Source: a bacterium (lineage in GTDB: Bacteria > Patescibacteriota > Minisyncoccia > UBA6257 > 2-01-FULL-56-20). Taken from it: a stretch of DNA of 15,948 bases. The stretch spans positions 1 through 15,948 of the forward strand of contig JAKABL010000012.1 in assembly GCA_021801885.1 (NCBI GenBank), read 5' to 3'. Of this stretch, positions 6,173 through 13,975 are shown in pieces. Under the pieces are notes generated by a model. It saw only the letters and a list, made by a program, of their open reading frames with translations, did not search any database and was not told the origin of the DNA. Within the stretch, counting starts at the first letter, position 1. The number at the start of each line of letters is the position of its first letter. Made by a program: the position numbers and the translations under genes.

Positions 6173-7204
6173 CTAGCCGTGCCGCACCTCGAGCACGTCG
6201 CCGTCCTTCACCTCGTACTCCTTGCCCTCGAGGCGAAGCCATCCCTTCTGTTTCGCCTTGCTCCAGCCCCCCGCTTCGAGAAGTTTCGAGCACTCGATCA
6301 CTTCGAGGCGGATGAATTTCTTTTCGAAATCGGTATGGATCACGCCTGCGGCCTGCGGCGCCTTCGTGCCGCGTACGATCGTCCACGCGCGCGTCTCATC
6401 CTCGCCCGTCGTAAAGAAACTCGCGAGATCGAGCACCGCGTACGCCTTTTTGATGAGCGCCGGGACCCCTGCCGCGGCCGATGCGTCGTCCGCAAGGTCC
6501 ACGGTCAGATAGTCCGCGCCATCCGCGCGGATCGCATCGACGAGATCCTGCGGCACGTCATCCGGGGTACCATTGATAAGATACAGCTGGCGCTTGAGGG
6601 TAAGCAGATTGAGGTCCGCCAGGCGCTCGTTCAACGCGACCTCCTCGGCGAGCGCGGCATCGGTCACGGGCAACGTCCCCTTCTCGAGCAGCACCTTGAG
6701 CTTCGTCACGAGATCCTTGTCGGCGAGCGCCTCTTTTTTGCCGGAACGAACCTCGGATTCGAGCCGCGCAAGCCGCTTATCCACCGTTTCGAGGTCCTTC
6801 AGGATAAGCTCGGTGTTGATGATCTCCCTGTCGCGCACCGGGTCCACCGAGTTCTCCACATGGATGATCTCCGGATCGGCGAATGCGCGGAGTACGATCG
6901 CCACCGCCTGCGTCTCGCGGATATGGGAGAGAAACTGGTTGCCGAGGCCCTCGCCCTTGTTCGCGCCCTTCACGAGACCCGCGATATCGTAGAATTCCAC
7001 GACCGCAGGGATCTTCTTCTTCGACTGCGAAAGCGCCGCGAGCGCATCGACGCGCTCGTCGGGCACGGTCACCACGCCCACGTTCGGGTCGATCGTCGCG
7101 AACGGATAGTTGGCGACGGTGATGTCCTGCCGGGTGAGCGCCTTGAAGAGCGTCGACTTACCGACATTCGGCAGACCGACGATGCCGATGGAAAGCTTTG
7201 CCAT
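6173..7204 (-). CDS. ychF: Ribosome-associated ATPase YchF (OLA1 family)
   Basis: YchF belongs to the Obg-related P-loop NTPases but prefers ATP; it binds ribosomes and affects stress responses and translation. The 343-aa protein has the P-loop GLPNVGKST (10-18), the NYPFATIDPNVG switch region (32-43), DIAGLVKGA (73-81), a helical coiled-coil region with IIHVENSVDPVRD, and a C-terminal TGS domain (about 265-343: TTGEDETRAW, then KDGDVLEVRHG). The base-recognition motif, usually NxxE or NxKP-like in this family, reads NGTPDD (211-216). I start at ATG 7204 (MAKLSIG); the GTG at 7216 overlaps a possible -10 (TGGTAGAGT) and adds no conserved residues. It follows xfp by 21 nt and is probably cotranscribed. 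No Shine-Dalgarno motif is present. Confidence 0.95.
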   Translation of the reverse strand: MAKLSIGIVGLPNVGKSTLFKALTRQDITVANYPFATIDPNVGVVTVPDERVDALAALSQSKKKIPAVVEFYDIAGLVKGANKGEGLGNQFLSHIRETQAVAIVLRAFADPEIIHVENSVDPVRDREIINTELILKDLETVDKRLARLESEVRSGKKEALADKDLVTKLKVLLEKGTLPVTDAALAEEVALNERLADLNLLTLKRQLYLINGTPDDVPQDLVDAIRADGADYLTVDLADDASAAAGVPALIKKAYAVLDLASFFTTGEDETRAWTIVRGTKAPQAAGVIHTDFEKKFIRLEVIECSKLLEAGGWSKAKQKGWLRLEGKEYEVKDGDVLEVRHG

Positions 7205-7225
7205 TACGGATGACACTCTACCATA

Positions 7226-9586
7226 TCAGAGGTCCCACTTCCACTCCCGCACCTCCGGCAGATCGATGCCGTGCTCGTTGATGTAGTGCGTGTGTTCGAT
7301 GAGCTTGTCCTGGAGCTGCTGCTTGAGATACGCGCCTTTGCTCCCCGTCTGCGGCAGGCGGTCGATCACATCCATGGCAAGATGGAAACGGTCGAGATCG
7401 TTCCGCACCGCCATATCGAACGGCGTGGTGATCGTTCCCTCCTCCTTGTAGCCGCGCACATGGAGGTTCTGGTTCGCACGATGGTACGTCAGCCGGTGAA
7501 TGAGCCACGGATAGCCGTGGAACGCAAAGATGATGTGCTTGTCTTTGGTGAACAGCGTATCGTAATCGGTGTCCGAAAGGCCGTGCGGATGCTCTCCCGC
7601 CGGCTCGAGGCGCATGAGGTCCACGACGTTCACCACGCGGATCCTGAGCTCGGGGATCGCCTTGCGAAGGAGGGAGACGGCGGCGAGCGTTTCGAGCGTC
7701 GGCACGTCGCCGGCGCAGGTCATCACGACGTCGGGCTCGCCGTCCTGATCGTTGCTGGCCCACTGCCATATGCCGATGCCTTCGGTGCAATGCGTGACCG
7801 CTTGATCGATGGTGAGCCACTGTACGCTGTCGTGCTTTCCCGCGACAACCACATTGATATAGTTCGTGGTCCGCAGGCAGTGGTCCATCACGGAAAGGAG
7901 GCAGTTCCCGTCGGGAGGGAGGTAGACGCGCACCATCTCCGCCTTTTTGTTGACCACATGATCGATGAATCCCGGGTCCTGATGCGTGAACCCGTTGTGA
8001 TCCTGGCGCCATACATGGGAGGTAAGGAGATAGTTGAGCGAGGGGATCTTCTCGCGCCACGGGAGCTCATCCGCCATCTTCATCCACTTCGCGTGCTGGG
8101 TGAACATCGAATCGACGATGCGGATGAACGCCTCATAGCTATGGAAGAGGCCGTGGCGTCCGGTAAGCAGATACCCTTCAAGCCATCCTTCGCACTGATG
8201 CTCGGAGAGCATCTCCATGACCCGCCCCTGCGGCGCGAGGAATTCGTCGTTCGGCTTCGTGGCCGCGTCCCACTGGCGCTTCGTCACTTCGAACACGGCC
8301 TCGAGCCGGTTCGAGATCGTTTCATCGGGACTGAAGATGCGGAAATTCCGCTCCTTTTCGTTCATCGTTATGATGTCGCGGAGAAACGGACCGAGCACAT
8401 GCACATTGCCGGCGACCGCCTCGGTGGGCGCCGGAACCTTCACCGCATAATCGCGGAAATCCGGCATGGCAAGGCTCCTCATCAGCGTGCCGCCGTTCGC
8501 GCGCGGGTTGGCCCCCATCCTTCGCACGCCCTTCGGCGCGAGCTCCTGGAGCTCCGGCTTCAAAGTGCCATGCGCATCAAAAAGCTCTTCCGGCCGATAG
8601 CTCCTGAGCCACTGTTCCAATACTTTGAGATGATCCGGCGGATCGTTCTCGGAGACCATGAGCGGCACCTGATGCGCATGGAACGTTCCCTCGATCTCCA
8701 CGCCGTCCACCTTCTTCGGCCCCGTCCATCCCTTCGGCGAGTTGAACACGATCATCGGCCAGCGCGGGCGCGACGGATCCTGCTTCTTCCGCGCATGCTC
8801 CTGGATCTTCCGTATCGTTTCGATCGCCGCGTCGAGCGACGATGCCATCAGTTGATGCATCGTCGCGGGATCGTCGCCTTCCACGAAATACGGGTCCCAC
8901 CCGTATCCGCGCATGAGCGCTTCAAGCTCCTCGTGCGAGATGCGCGCGAGCACCGTCGGATTCGAGATCTTATAGCCGTTCAAATTCAAAATCGGCAGTA
9001 CGGCGCCGTCCGTGATCGGATTAAGGAATTTGTTCGAATGCCACGCGGTTGCGAGCGGACCGGTCTCGGCCTCACCATCCCCCACGACGCACGCCACGAC
9101 GAGATCGGGATTGTCGAACGCCGCGCCGAACGCGTGGCTGATCGAATACCCGAGTTCGCCGCCCTCATGGATCGATCCGGGCGTCTGCGGGGAGACATGG
9201 CTCGAGATACCCCCGGGGAAGGAAAATTGCTGAAAGAGGCGTTGGAGCCCCGCTTCGTCGCGGCTCACGTTCGGATAGACCTCGCTATAGGTGCCTTCGA
9301 GATAGACCTGCCCCACGACCGCCGGCGCCCCATGGCCGGGACCCGACACATAGATCATATCGAGGTCGTATTTCTTGATAGCGCGATTGAGATGCGTATA
9401 AATGAAGTTCTGCGCGGGCGTGGTGCCCCAATGCCCGAGCAAGAGCTGCTTCACATGTTCAAGTTTGAGCGGTTCCCGCAGCAGCGGATTCGCGCGGAGG
9501 TAGATCTGCCCTACGGAAAGATAATTCGACGCGCGCCAATAGGCATTCATCCTCGCAAGCTCATCCTTTCGCAATGGTTTTTTCAT
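7226..9586 (-). CDS. xfp: Xylulose-5-phosphate/fructose-6-phosphate phosphoketolase
   Basis: A thiamine-diphosphate enzyme that splits xylulose 5-phosphate (or fructose 6-phosphate) with phosphate into acetyl phosphate and glyceraldehyde 3-phosphate (or erythrose 4-phosphate). The 786-aa length is normal. Family motifs are intact: GHWGTTP (51-57), SGPGHGAPA (81-89), the SPQTPGSIHEGGELGYS region (132-148) and the ThDP motif beginning GDGEAETGP (169-177) and ending WHSNKFLNP. The second half carries SVMDHCLRTTNYINV and the WQWASND region of the transketolase-like fold. Start ATG 9586 is 19 nt after the ackA stop, with no Shine-Dalgarno motif but an AT-rich leader. Pairing with ackA gives a route from sugar phosphates to acetate with one ATP made at substrate level. 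Whether it prefers xylulose 5-phosphate or also takes fructose 6-phosphate cannot be told from sequence alone. Confidence 0.97.
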   Translation of the reverse strand: MKKPLRKDELARMNAYWRASNYLSVGQIYLRANPLLREPLKLEHVKQLLLGHWGTTPAQNFIYTHLNRAIKKYDLDMIYVSGPGHGAPAVVGQVYLEGTYSEVYPNVSRDEAGLQRLFQQFSFPGGISSHVSPQTPGSIHEGGELGYSISHAFGAAFDNPDLVVACVVGDGEAETGPLATAWHSNKFLNPITDGAVLPILNLNGYKISNPTVLARISHEELEALMRGYGWDPYFVEGDDPATMHQLMASSLDAAIETIRKIQEHARKKQDPSRPRWPMIVFNSPKGWTGPKKVDGVEIEGTFHAHQVPLMVSENDPPDHLKVLEQWLRSYRPEELFDAHGTLKPELQELAPKGVRRMGANPRANGGTLMRSLAMPDFRDYAVKVPAPTEAVAGNVHVLGPFLRDIITMNEKERNFRIFSPDETISNRLEAVFEVTKRQWDAATKPNDEFLAPQGRVMEMLSEHQCEGWLEGYLLTGRHGLFHSYEAFIRIVDSMFTQHAKWMKMADELPWREKIPSLNYLLTSHVWRQDHNGFTHQDPGFIDHVVNKKAEMVRVYLPPDGNCLLSVMDHCLRTTNYINVVVAGKHDSVQWLTIDQAVTHCTEGIGIWQWASNDQDGEPDVVMTCAGDVPTLETLAAVSLLRKAIPELRIRVVNVVDLMRLEPAGEHPHGLSDTDYDTLFTKDKHIIFAFHGYPWLIHRLTYHRANQNLHVRGYKEEGTITTPFDMAVRNDLDRFHLAMDVIDRLPQTGSKGAYLKQQLQDKLIEHTHYINEHGIDLPEVREWKWDL

Positions 9587-9605
9587 TATCGTGATGGAAA
9601 AAATA

Positions 9606-10763
9606 TTACTTTGTGCGCAATGACCCCTTGCTCACCGCATAGGCCTCTTCGGCAATGACCGCCGCCTCGTCCGTGTGGATAACAAGCACCTTGCATGCGG
9701 CGCCCTCCTTGCCGATCATCTTGATCTCTCCCGGGGAAAAGGCGTTTCCCGACTCATTGCGCGCCTCATCGATCGCGATCCCCAGGAATGCAAGCCCCTG
9801 GCAGATCCGCGCGCGGATCGCGGGGGCCTGGTCCCCCATGCCTCCCGCGAACACGAGCGTATCGATACCGCCCATGGTCGCGGCATAGGCGCCGATCTGC
9901 TGCCGCGCCCGATAGCAGAAATACTCCACCGCTTCGGCGGCGCGCACATCCTCGTGCTCGCGCGCGAGAAGCTCCTTCATATCGGCCGTCGTCTCGGCGA
10001 TGCCGAGCAATCCCGATTCCTTCGCGACCATATCGCTCCACCCGTCGATCGTCATCCCCTCCTTGCGCGCAAGGAACGCCGCAATGCCCGGGTCGAGGTC
10101 GCCGGCGCGCGTGCTCATGGGGATCCCCGACGCAGGCGTGAACGCCATGCTCGTATCAAGGGGATGCCCGTCGCGCACCGCCGCCATGCTCGCCCCGGAA
10201 CCAAGATGTGCGAGCACCACCTTCCCTTGGGAGCCTCTGCCGTCCTCCGTATGCGCGAGTGTATGCATGAGAAATGTATAGGAAAGGCCGTGGAACCCGT
10301 AGCGCCGCACCCCGTATCGTTCGTACCGGCGCGGAACGGGAAGGATCTGGGCTATGCGCGGCATGGTCCGATGGAAGGCGGTGTCGAAGGATACCGTCTG
10401 CGGCACGCCGGGAAACCGCGCGCGAAGTGCCTCGATGAGCCGCAGCGCTTCGGGAAGGTGCGCCGGCGCGAACGGCTCGAGATCGTGGAGTGCCGCGAGG
10501 AGCGCATCGTCGACCGCCGCCGGACCGTGATAGCGCTCGCCACCGTGCACGATGCGATGCCCTATCGCGGATACCGCATACCCCTTCCCTCCCTGTTCCT
10601 CCATCCACGCGGCGATCGCGTCTGCGGACGCGCCCGCAGGTAATGCGCCGTCCGCGCGCATACGCAGCGGTCCGCCCGGTACCGTTTCTTCAAAAAGCGC
10701 GAATTTCACACTTGAAGACCCGGCATTCACCGCGAGCACGGACCAGAGAGGTTCATCCTGCAT
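9606..10763 (-). CDS. ackA: Acetate kinase
   Basis: Converts acetyl phosphate and ADP to acetate and ATP, here most likely using the product of the adjacent phosphoketolase. The 385-aa protein shows the ASKHA kinase fold: NAGSSSVKF (13-21), HRIVHGG (69-75), SFDTAFH (125-131; D127), YGFHGLSY (155-162; H158), HLGSGAS (186-192; H186), STRAGDLDP (217-225; R219) and TDEAAVIAEE at the C-terminus (E366). The active-site His, Arg, Asp and Glu are kept, but two loops differ from the common form: HLGNG is HLGSG, and GGIGEN is GGMGDQ (308-312). It is slightly shorter than the usual 400 aa. The ATG at 10763 lies 6 bp after an extended -10 box, so a leaderless message is predicted. First gene of ackA-xfp-ychF. 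Confidence 0.95.
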   Translation of the reverse strand: MQDEPLWSVLAVNAGSSSVKFALFEETVPGGPLRMRADGALPAGASADAIAAWMEEQGGKGYAVSAIGHRIVHGGERYHGPAAVDDALLAALHDLEPFAPAHLPEALRLIEALRARFPGVPQTVSFDTAFHRTMPRIAQILPVPRRYERYGVRRYGFHGLSYTFLMHTLAHTEDGRGSQGKVVLAHLGSGASMAAVRDGHPLDTSMAFTPASGIPMSTRAGDLDPGIAAFLARKEGMTIDGWSDMVAKESGLLGIAETTADMKELLAREHEDVRAAEAVEYFCYRARQQIGAYAATMGGIDTLVFAGGMGDQAPAIRARICQGLAFLGIAIDEARNESGNAFSPGEIKMIGKEGAACKVLVIHTDEAAVIAEEAYAVSKGSLRTK

Positions 10764-10769
10764 ATTCGC

Positions 10770-10778
10770 ATTATACCA
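10770..10778 (-). promoter_or_regulatory. Extended -10 promoter of ackA (leaderless start)
   Basis: The minus strand reads TGGTATAAT, a perfect TATAAT with TGn extension, then GCGAAT and the ATG of ackA. The expected start point, seven bases past the box, is the A of the ATG (10763). No -35 match exists; that position is occupied by a 20-bp palindrome (10780-10799) which could bind a regulator or be the end of the structured region after cyoD. Confidence 0.65.
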
Positions 10779-10779
10779 C

Positions 10780-10849
10780 GCGGTTCCCGCGGGAACCGCA
10801 CCGCAATGCGGTCCGTGCGGGCGGTCCCGTCAGCACGAGCCCCGCACGG
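10780..10849. repeat. Three abutting inverted repeats between cyoD and ackA
   Basis: Three dyads follow one another without a gap: a 20-bp perfect palindrome GCGGTTCCCGCGGGAACCGC (10780-10799), a 13-nt one ACCGCAATGCGGT (10800-10812), and a 9-bp stem CCGTGCGGG/CCCGCACGG (10813-10821 with 10841-10849). They fill nearly the whole gap between the cyoD stop and the ackA promoter. As RNA from the cyo operon they would form strong hairpins, but without a T-run. As DNA the first palindrome overlaps the -35 zone of ackA. Terminator, mRNA stabiliser or operator are all possible. Confidence 0.6.
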
Positions 10850-10858
10850 GCGCGGCGC

Positions 10859-11281
10859 TTAAAGGCTATTGTTCTGCACCTGATTCAGCATATATGCATT
10901 CATCTTGGCGGGAGTCATGTTGTAATCGAGATTGCTCATGATCCACAGCGAACCCGCCACCACGATCGATACGATGATGGCCATGAACACGAACGCCGTG
11001 AGGTTCCAGCGCGAGGACGGCCGCCCGTTCAGGTCAAGGAAGAACACGAGCTGTACCACGAGCTGGAATAATGCGAGCGCCACAATGACGGCCACGACGA
11101 TCGGATAGGAGTACGCGACGCGATGCGCGATCGCGCAATAATATACCACCCCCGCCGCGGCAAGCGTGCCTGCGATCGAAAGCGCATACCCTATCGCATA
11201 GGAACGGACCGCGTGCCGCGCGGCCCGCTGCGCTTGCCCGGAATCAATGCGGCCACGCTGCGTATGTTCGGTAGTGTCCAT
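10859..11281 (-). CDS. cyoD: Cytochrome bo3 quinol oxidase subunit IV
   Basis: Small membrane subunit that helps assemble the CuB site of subunit I in cytochrome bo3 oxidases. The 140-aa protein has three membrane helices (about 28-50, 56-80 and 92-115), with the family motifs YAIGYALSIAGT, ALFQLVVQLVFFLDL and WNLTAFVFMAIIVSIVVAGSLWIMSNLDYNM. It is longer than the E. coli protein (109 aa): a hydrophilic N-terminus of about 27 aa and a tail of about 18 aa after NLDYNM. The start ATG 11281 (MDTTEH) lies 14 nt after the cyoC stop; a longer open frame upstream is only overlap with cyoC. Last gene of the cyo cluster, with no cyoE behind it. Confidence 0.93.
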   Translation of the reverse strand: MDTTEHTQRGRIDSGQAQRAARHAVRSYAIGYALSIAGTLAAAGVVYYCAIAHRVAYSYPIVVAVIVALALFQLVVQLVFFLDLNGRPSSRWNLTAFVFMAIIVSIVVAGSLWIMSNLDYNMTPAKMNAYMLNQVQNNSL

Positions 11282-11295
11282 GGTGGTAAGTATGA

Positions 11296-11916
11296 TTATA
11301 TGATGCCCATGAGATACACGATCGTGAAGATGAAGATCCATACGATGTCGAGGAAGTGCCAGAAGAGCGCAAGCGCCGTAAGTTTGCGCGCCGACGAATC
11401 CGTGAGGCCCCGTATCGCGACATAGACGATGAGCACGAGCATCCAGATGAGCCCGATCGCGATGTGCGTGCCATGCGTGCCGACAAGCGTGAAATACGCC
11501 GAGAGGAATCCGCTCCGCTGAGGCCCGGCGCCGGCACGGATAAGGTTCGTGAACTCGGCAATCTCCATGCCGAGGAACGATGCGCCAAGCACCCATGTGG
11601 CACTAAGCCATCCGATCACGCCCCTGACGCTCCTGCGCGCGAGCGCCACCATCGCGATGCCGGAGGTGAAGCTGCTCGTGAGAAGCAGCAGCGTCTCGAC
11701 AAGGACGTAGGGAAGATTGAATATCTGCTGTTCCGTCGGTCCGCCGAAGGCATTGCCGCGCAGCACGGCATAGGTCGCAAAAAGCGTGCCGAACAGAAGA
11801 CAGTCGCTCATGAGGTAGACCCAGAACCCGAAGGAGACCTTATCGAGCGCCTTGCGTTCCTCTTCGCGGGACGCGGCGTGTCGCGCGGGAATGGTGGTGT
11901 GCATGGATTCATTCAT
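11296..11916 (-). CDS. cyoC: Cytochrome bo3 quinol oxidase subunit III
   Basis: Membrane subunit of the heme-copper quinol oxidase that stabilises subunit I. The 206-aa protein has five predicted helices and clear CyoC motifs: FGFWVYLMSDCLLFGTLFATYAVL, NLPYVLVETLLLLTSSFTSG, FLGMEIAEF, GFLSAYFTLVGTHGTH and the C-terminal LFWHFLDIVWIFIFTIVYLMG. The N-terminus is short and charged (RHAASREEERKALDK) instead of the His-rich start of the E. coli protein. ATG 11916 (MNESM) is taken; ATG 11904 would give 202 aa. It lies 31 nt after cyoB and 14 nt before cyoD, without a Shine-Dalgarno motif. Confidence 0.95.
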   Translation of the reverse strand: MNESMHTTIPARHAASREEERKALDKVSFGFWVYLMSDCLLFGTLFATYAVLRGNAFGGPTEQQIFNLPYVLVETLLLLTSSFTSGIAMVALARRSVRGVIGWLSATWVLGASFLGMEIAEFTNLIRAGAGPQRSGFLSAYFTLVGTHGTHIAIGLIWMLVLIVYVAIRGLTDSSARKLTALALFWHFLDIVWIFIFTIVYLMGII

Positions 11917-11947
11917 GTGCGTTGCGTGAAATGTATCAACGATACGT

Positions 11948-13954
11948 TCATACGGACGATGCCCGCATGCGCGCCATGCGTTCACGCTCCGTCCGCTCGA
12001 CCTCGGCGGCAGGGATGCGATATTCGGTCTCCTCGTCGAAGGCCCTTGCAATGAGCACCGCGACGATCGCCATGGCACTTATCGGCATGAGCCAATAGAT
12101 ATGCCAGACCGCCGCAAATCCGAACACGAACCCGCACGCGCCCACGAGCAGTCCTATCGGGCTCCGTTTCGGGAGGAAAATATCCTCGTAACGTACCAAT
12201 GGACTCCCTTCGCGCGGCGGAAATTGCCCCTCCTGCTTGAGCTTCCAGAACGGTTCCCGATCATCGACCGTAGGAATGACCGCAAAGTTGTAGACCGGCA
12301 CCGGGGTCGGCACCATCCATTCGAGCGTACGGCCGTTCCACGGATCGCCGGCCGTGCGGTCGACGGCGAGCGCGCGGCGCTTCACGCTCACCGCGATCTG
12401 CGCGATCTGCAAAATGCCTCCGATCGCGATGATGACCGCGCCGACGGCGGCCACGATGAAGAGCGGCTGGAATCCGGTCGCTGCCGGATAGTGGTACAGC
12501 CTGCGCGTCGCACCCATGAACCCGAGGATATAGAGCGGGCCGAACGCGAGCACGAATCCGATGAGCCAGCACCAGAACGCCCACCTCCCTATCCGTTCAT
12601 TGAGCGTGTAACCCGCATACTTCGGGAACCAATAGATGAACCCCGCAAAAAGCCCGAAAAGCACGCCGCTCACGATCATCGTATGGAAATGCGCGACAAG
12701 GAAAAGGCTGTTATGGAGCTGGAAATCCGCCGCCGGCACCGCCATGAGCACGCCCGCCATGCCGCCCATCGTGAAGAGCGCGATGAACCCGAAGAACCAC
12801 CACATCGGCGTCATGAAGCGGACGCGGCCGCGGTACATCGTGAAGAGCCAGTTGAAGATCTTCACGCCCGTCGGCACCGCGATGATCATCGTCATGATGC
12901 CGAAGAACGCGTTCACGTCCGCGCTCGCGCCCATGGTGAAGAAGTGATGCAGCCATACGAGGAACGAGAGGATGGTGATCGATGCGGTGGCCGCCACCAT
13001 CGACGCGTAGCCGAAGATGCGCTTCTGCGAGAAGGTCGAGACCACCTCCGAAAAAATTCCGAACGCGGGCAGCACGAGGATATAGACCTCGGGATGCCCC
13101 CATGTCCAAATGAGATTCACGTACATCATCGCATTGCCGCCGAAGCCCGCCGTAAAGAAGTGCATGCCCGCGAAGCGGTCGAGCCAGAGCATGCCGAGCG
13201 TCGCGGTAAGCACCGGGAACGCGAAGATCATGAGCACGATCGCACCGAGCGCATTCCACACGAACATGGGCATCTTCATGAGCGTCATGCCCGGCGCCCG
13301 CATCTTTACGATCGTCACAAAGAAGTTAATGGCGGAGAGCAAGCTCCCGATGCCCGCAAGCTGGAGGCACCAGATCCAGTAATCCACGCCGACGCCGGGG
13401 CTGTAGGCAAGCTCCGAAAGCGGCGGATACGCAAGCCATCCCGCGGAGGAAAAATGCCCGATCACGAGCGACGCGTTGAAGAGCGCGACGCCCGACACGA
13501 ACATCCAGAAACTCACGGCGTTCACGAACGGAAATGCGACGTCGCGCGCACCGATCTGGAGCGGAATGATCAGGTTGAACAGACCGAAGATGAGCGGCAT
13601 CGCCACGAAAAGGATCATCGTCACGCCGTGCGCGCTGAATATCTGGTTGAAATGGTTCGCGCTCAGATAGCCGTAGTTCGATCCCGACGCGAGCGCCTGC
13701 TGCGCGCGCATCATGAGGGCGTCCACGCCCCCTTTGAACAGCATGACCGCCGCAACGATGAGATACATGATGCCGATCCGCTTGTGATCGAGCGACGTAA
13801 GCCATTCCCGCCACAGCCACTGCCACTTTTTGAAATACGTCACGAGCGCAAGGACCGCGATCCCCACGATCCCCATGAACGCATCGGCCCCCATGACGAT
13901 CGGGTTATGGAGGAATGCCTGGAAGGTGAGATTGCCCAAGAGGAAGTGGATCAT
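11948..13954 (-). CDS. cyoB: Cytochrome bo3 quinol oxidase subunit I
   Basis: Catalytic subunit that oxidises quinol, reduces O2 to water and pumps protons. At 668 aa it matches the E. coli length (663) and its pattern of about 15 membrane helices. Metal ligands are present: the low-spin heme His in SAHGVTMI, CuB His and cross-linked Tyr in WGHPEVYILVLP, the His pair in WLHHFFTMG, and the two heme His in VAHFHTMI. The D-channel (GARDVAFP and the Glu of GHPEV) and K-channel (PTGVKIFNW) are intact, so pumping is expected. At the quinone site Asp, His and Gln (equivalent to E. coli D75, H98, Q101) are kept, but Arg71 is Lys (codon AAA in FKGGVDA). It starts 21 nt after cyoA with no Shine-Dalgarno motif. 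The sequence is strikingly close to proteobacterial CyoB, which suggests transfer. Confidence 0.97.
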   Translation of the reverse strand: MIHFLLGNLTFQAFLHNPIVMGADAFMGIVGIAVLALVTYFKKWQWLWREWLTSLDHKRIGIMYLIVAAVMLFKGGVDALMMRAQQALASGSNYGYLSANHFNQIFSAHGVTMILFVAMPLIFGLFNLIIPLQIGARDVAFPFVNAVSFWMFVSGVALFNASLVIGHFSSAGWLAYPPLSELAYSPGVGVDYWIWCLQLAGIGSLLSAINFFVTIVKMRAPGMTLMKMPMFVWNALGAIVLMIFAFPVLTATLGMLWLDRFAGMHFFTAGFGGNAMMYVNLIWTWGHPEVYILVLPAFGIFSEVVSTFSQKRIFGYASMVAATASITILSFLVWLHHFFTMGASADVNAFFGIMTMIIAVPTGVKIFNWLFTMYRGRVRFMTPMWWFFGFIALFTMGGMAGVLMAVPAADFQLHNSLFLVAHFHTMIVSGVLFGLFAGFIYWFPKYAGYTLNERIGRWAFWCWLIGFVLAFGPLYILGFMGATRRLYHYPAATGFQPLFIVAAVGAVIIAIGGILQIAQIAVSVKRRALAVDRTAGDPWNGRTLEWMVPTPVPVYNFAVIPTVDDREPFWKLKQEGQFPPREGSPLVRYEDIFLPKRSPIGLLVGACGFVFGFAAVWHIYWLMPISAMAIVAVLIARAFDEETEYRIPAAEVERTERERMARMRASSV

Positions 13955-13975
13955 AGCAGGGATGGTTTCAGGATA

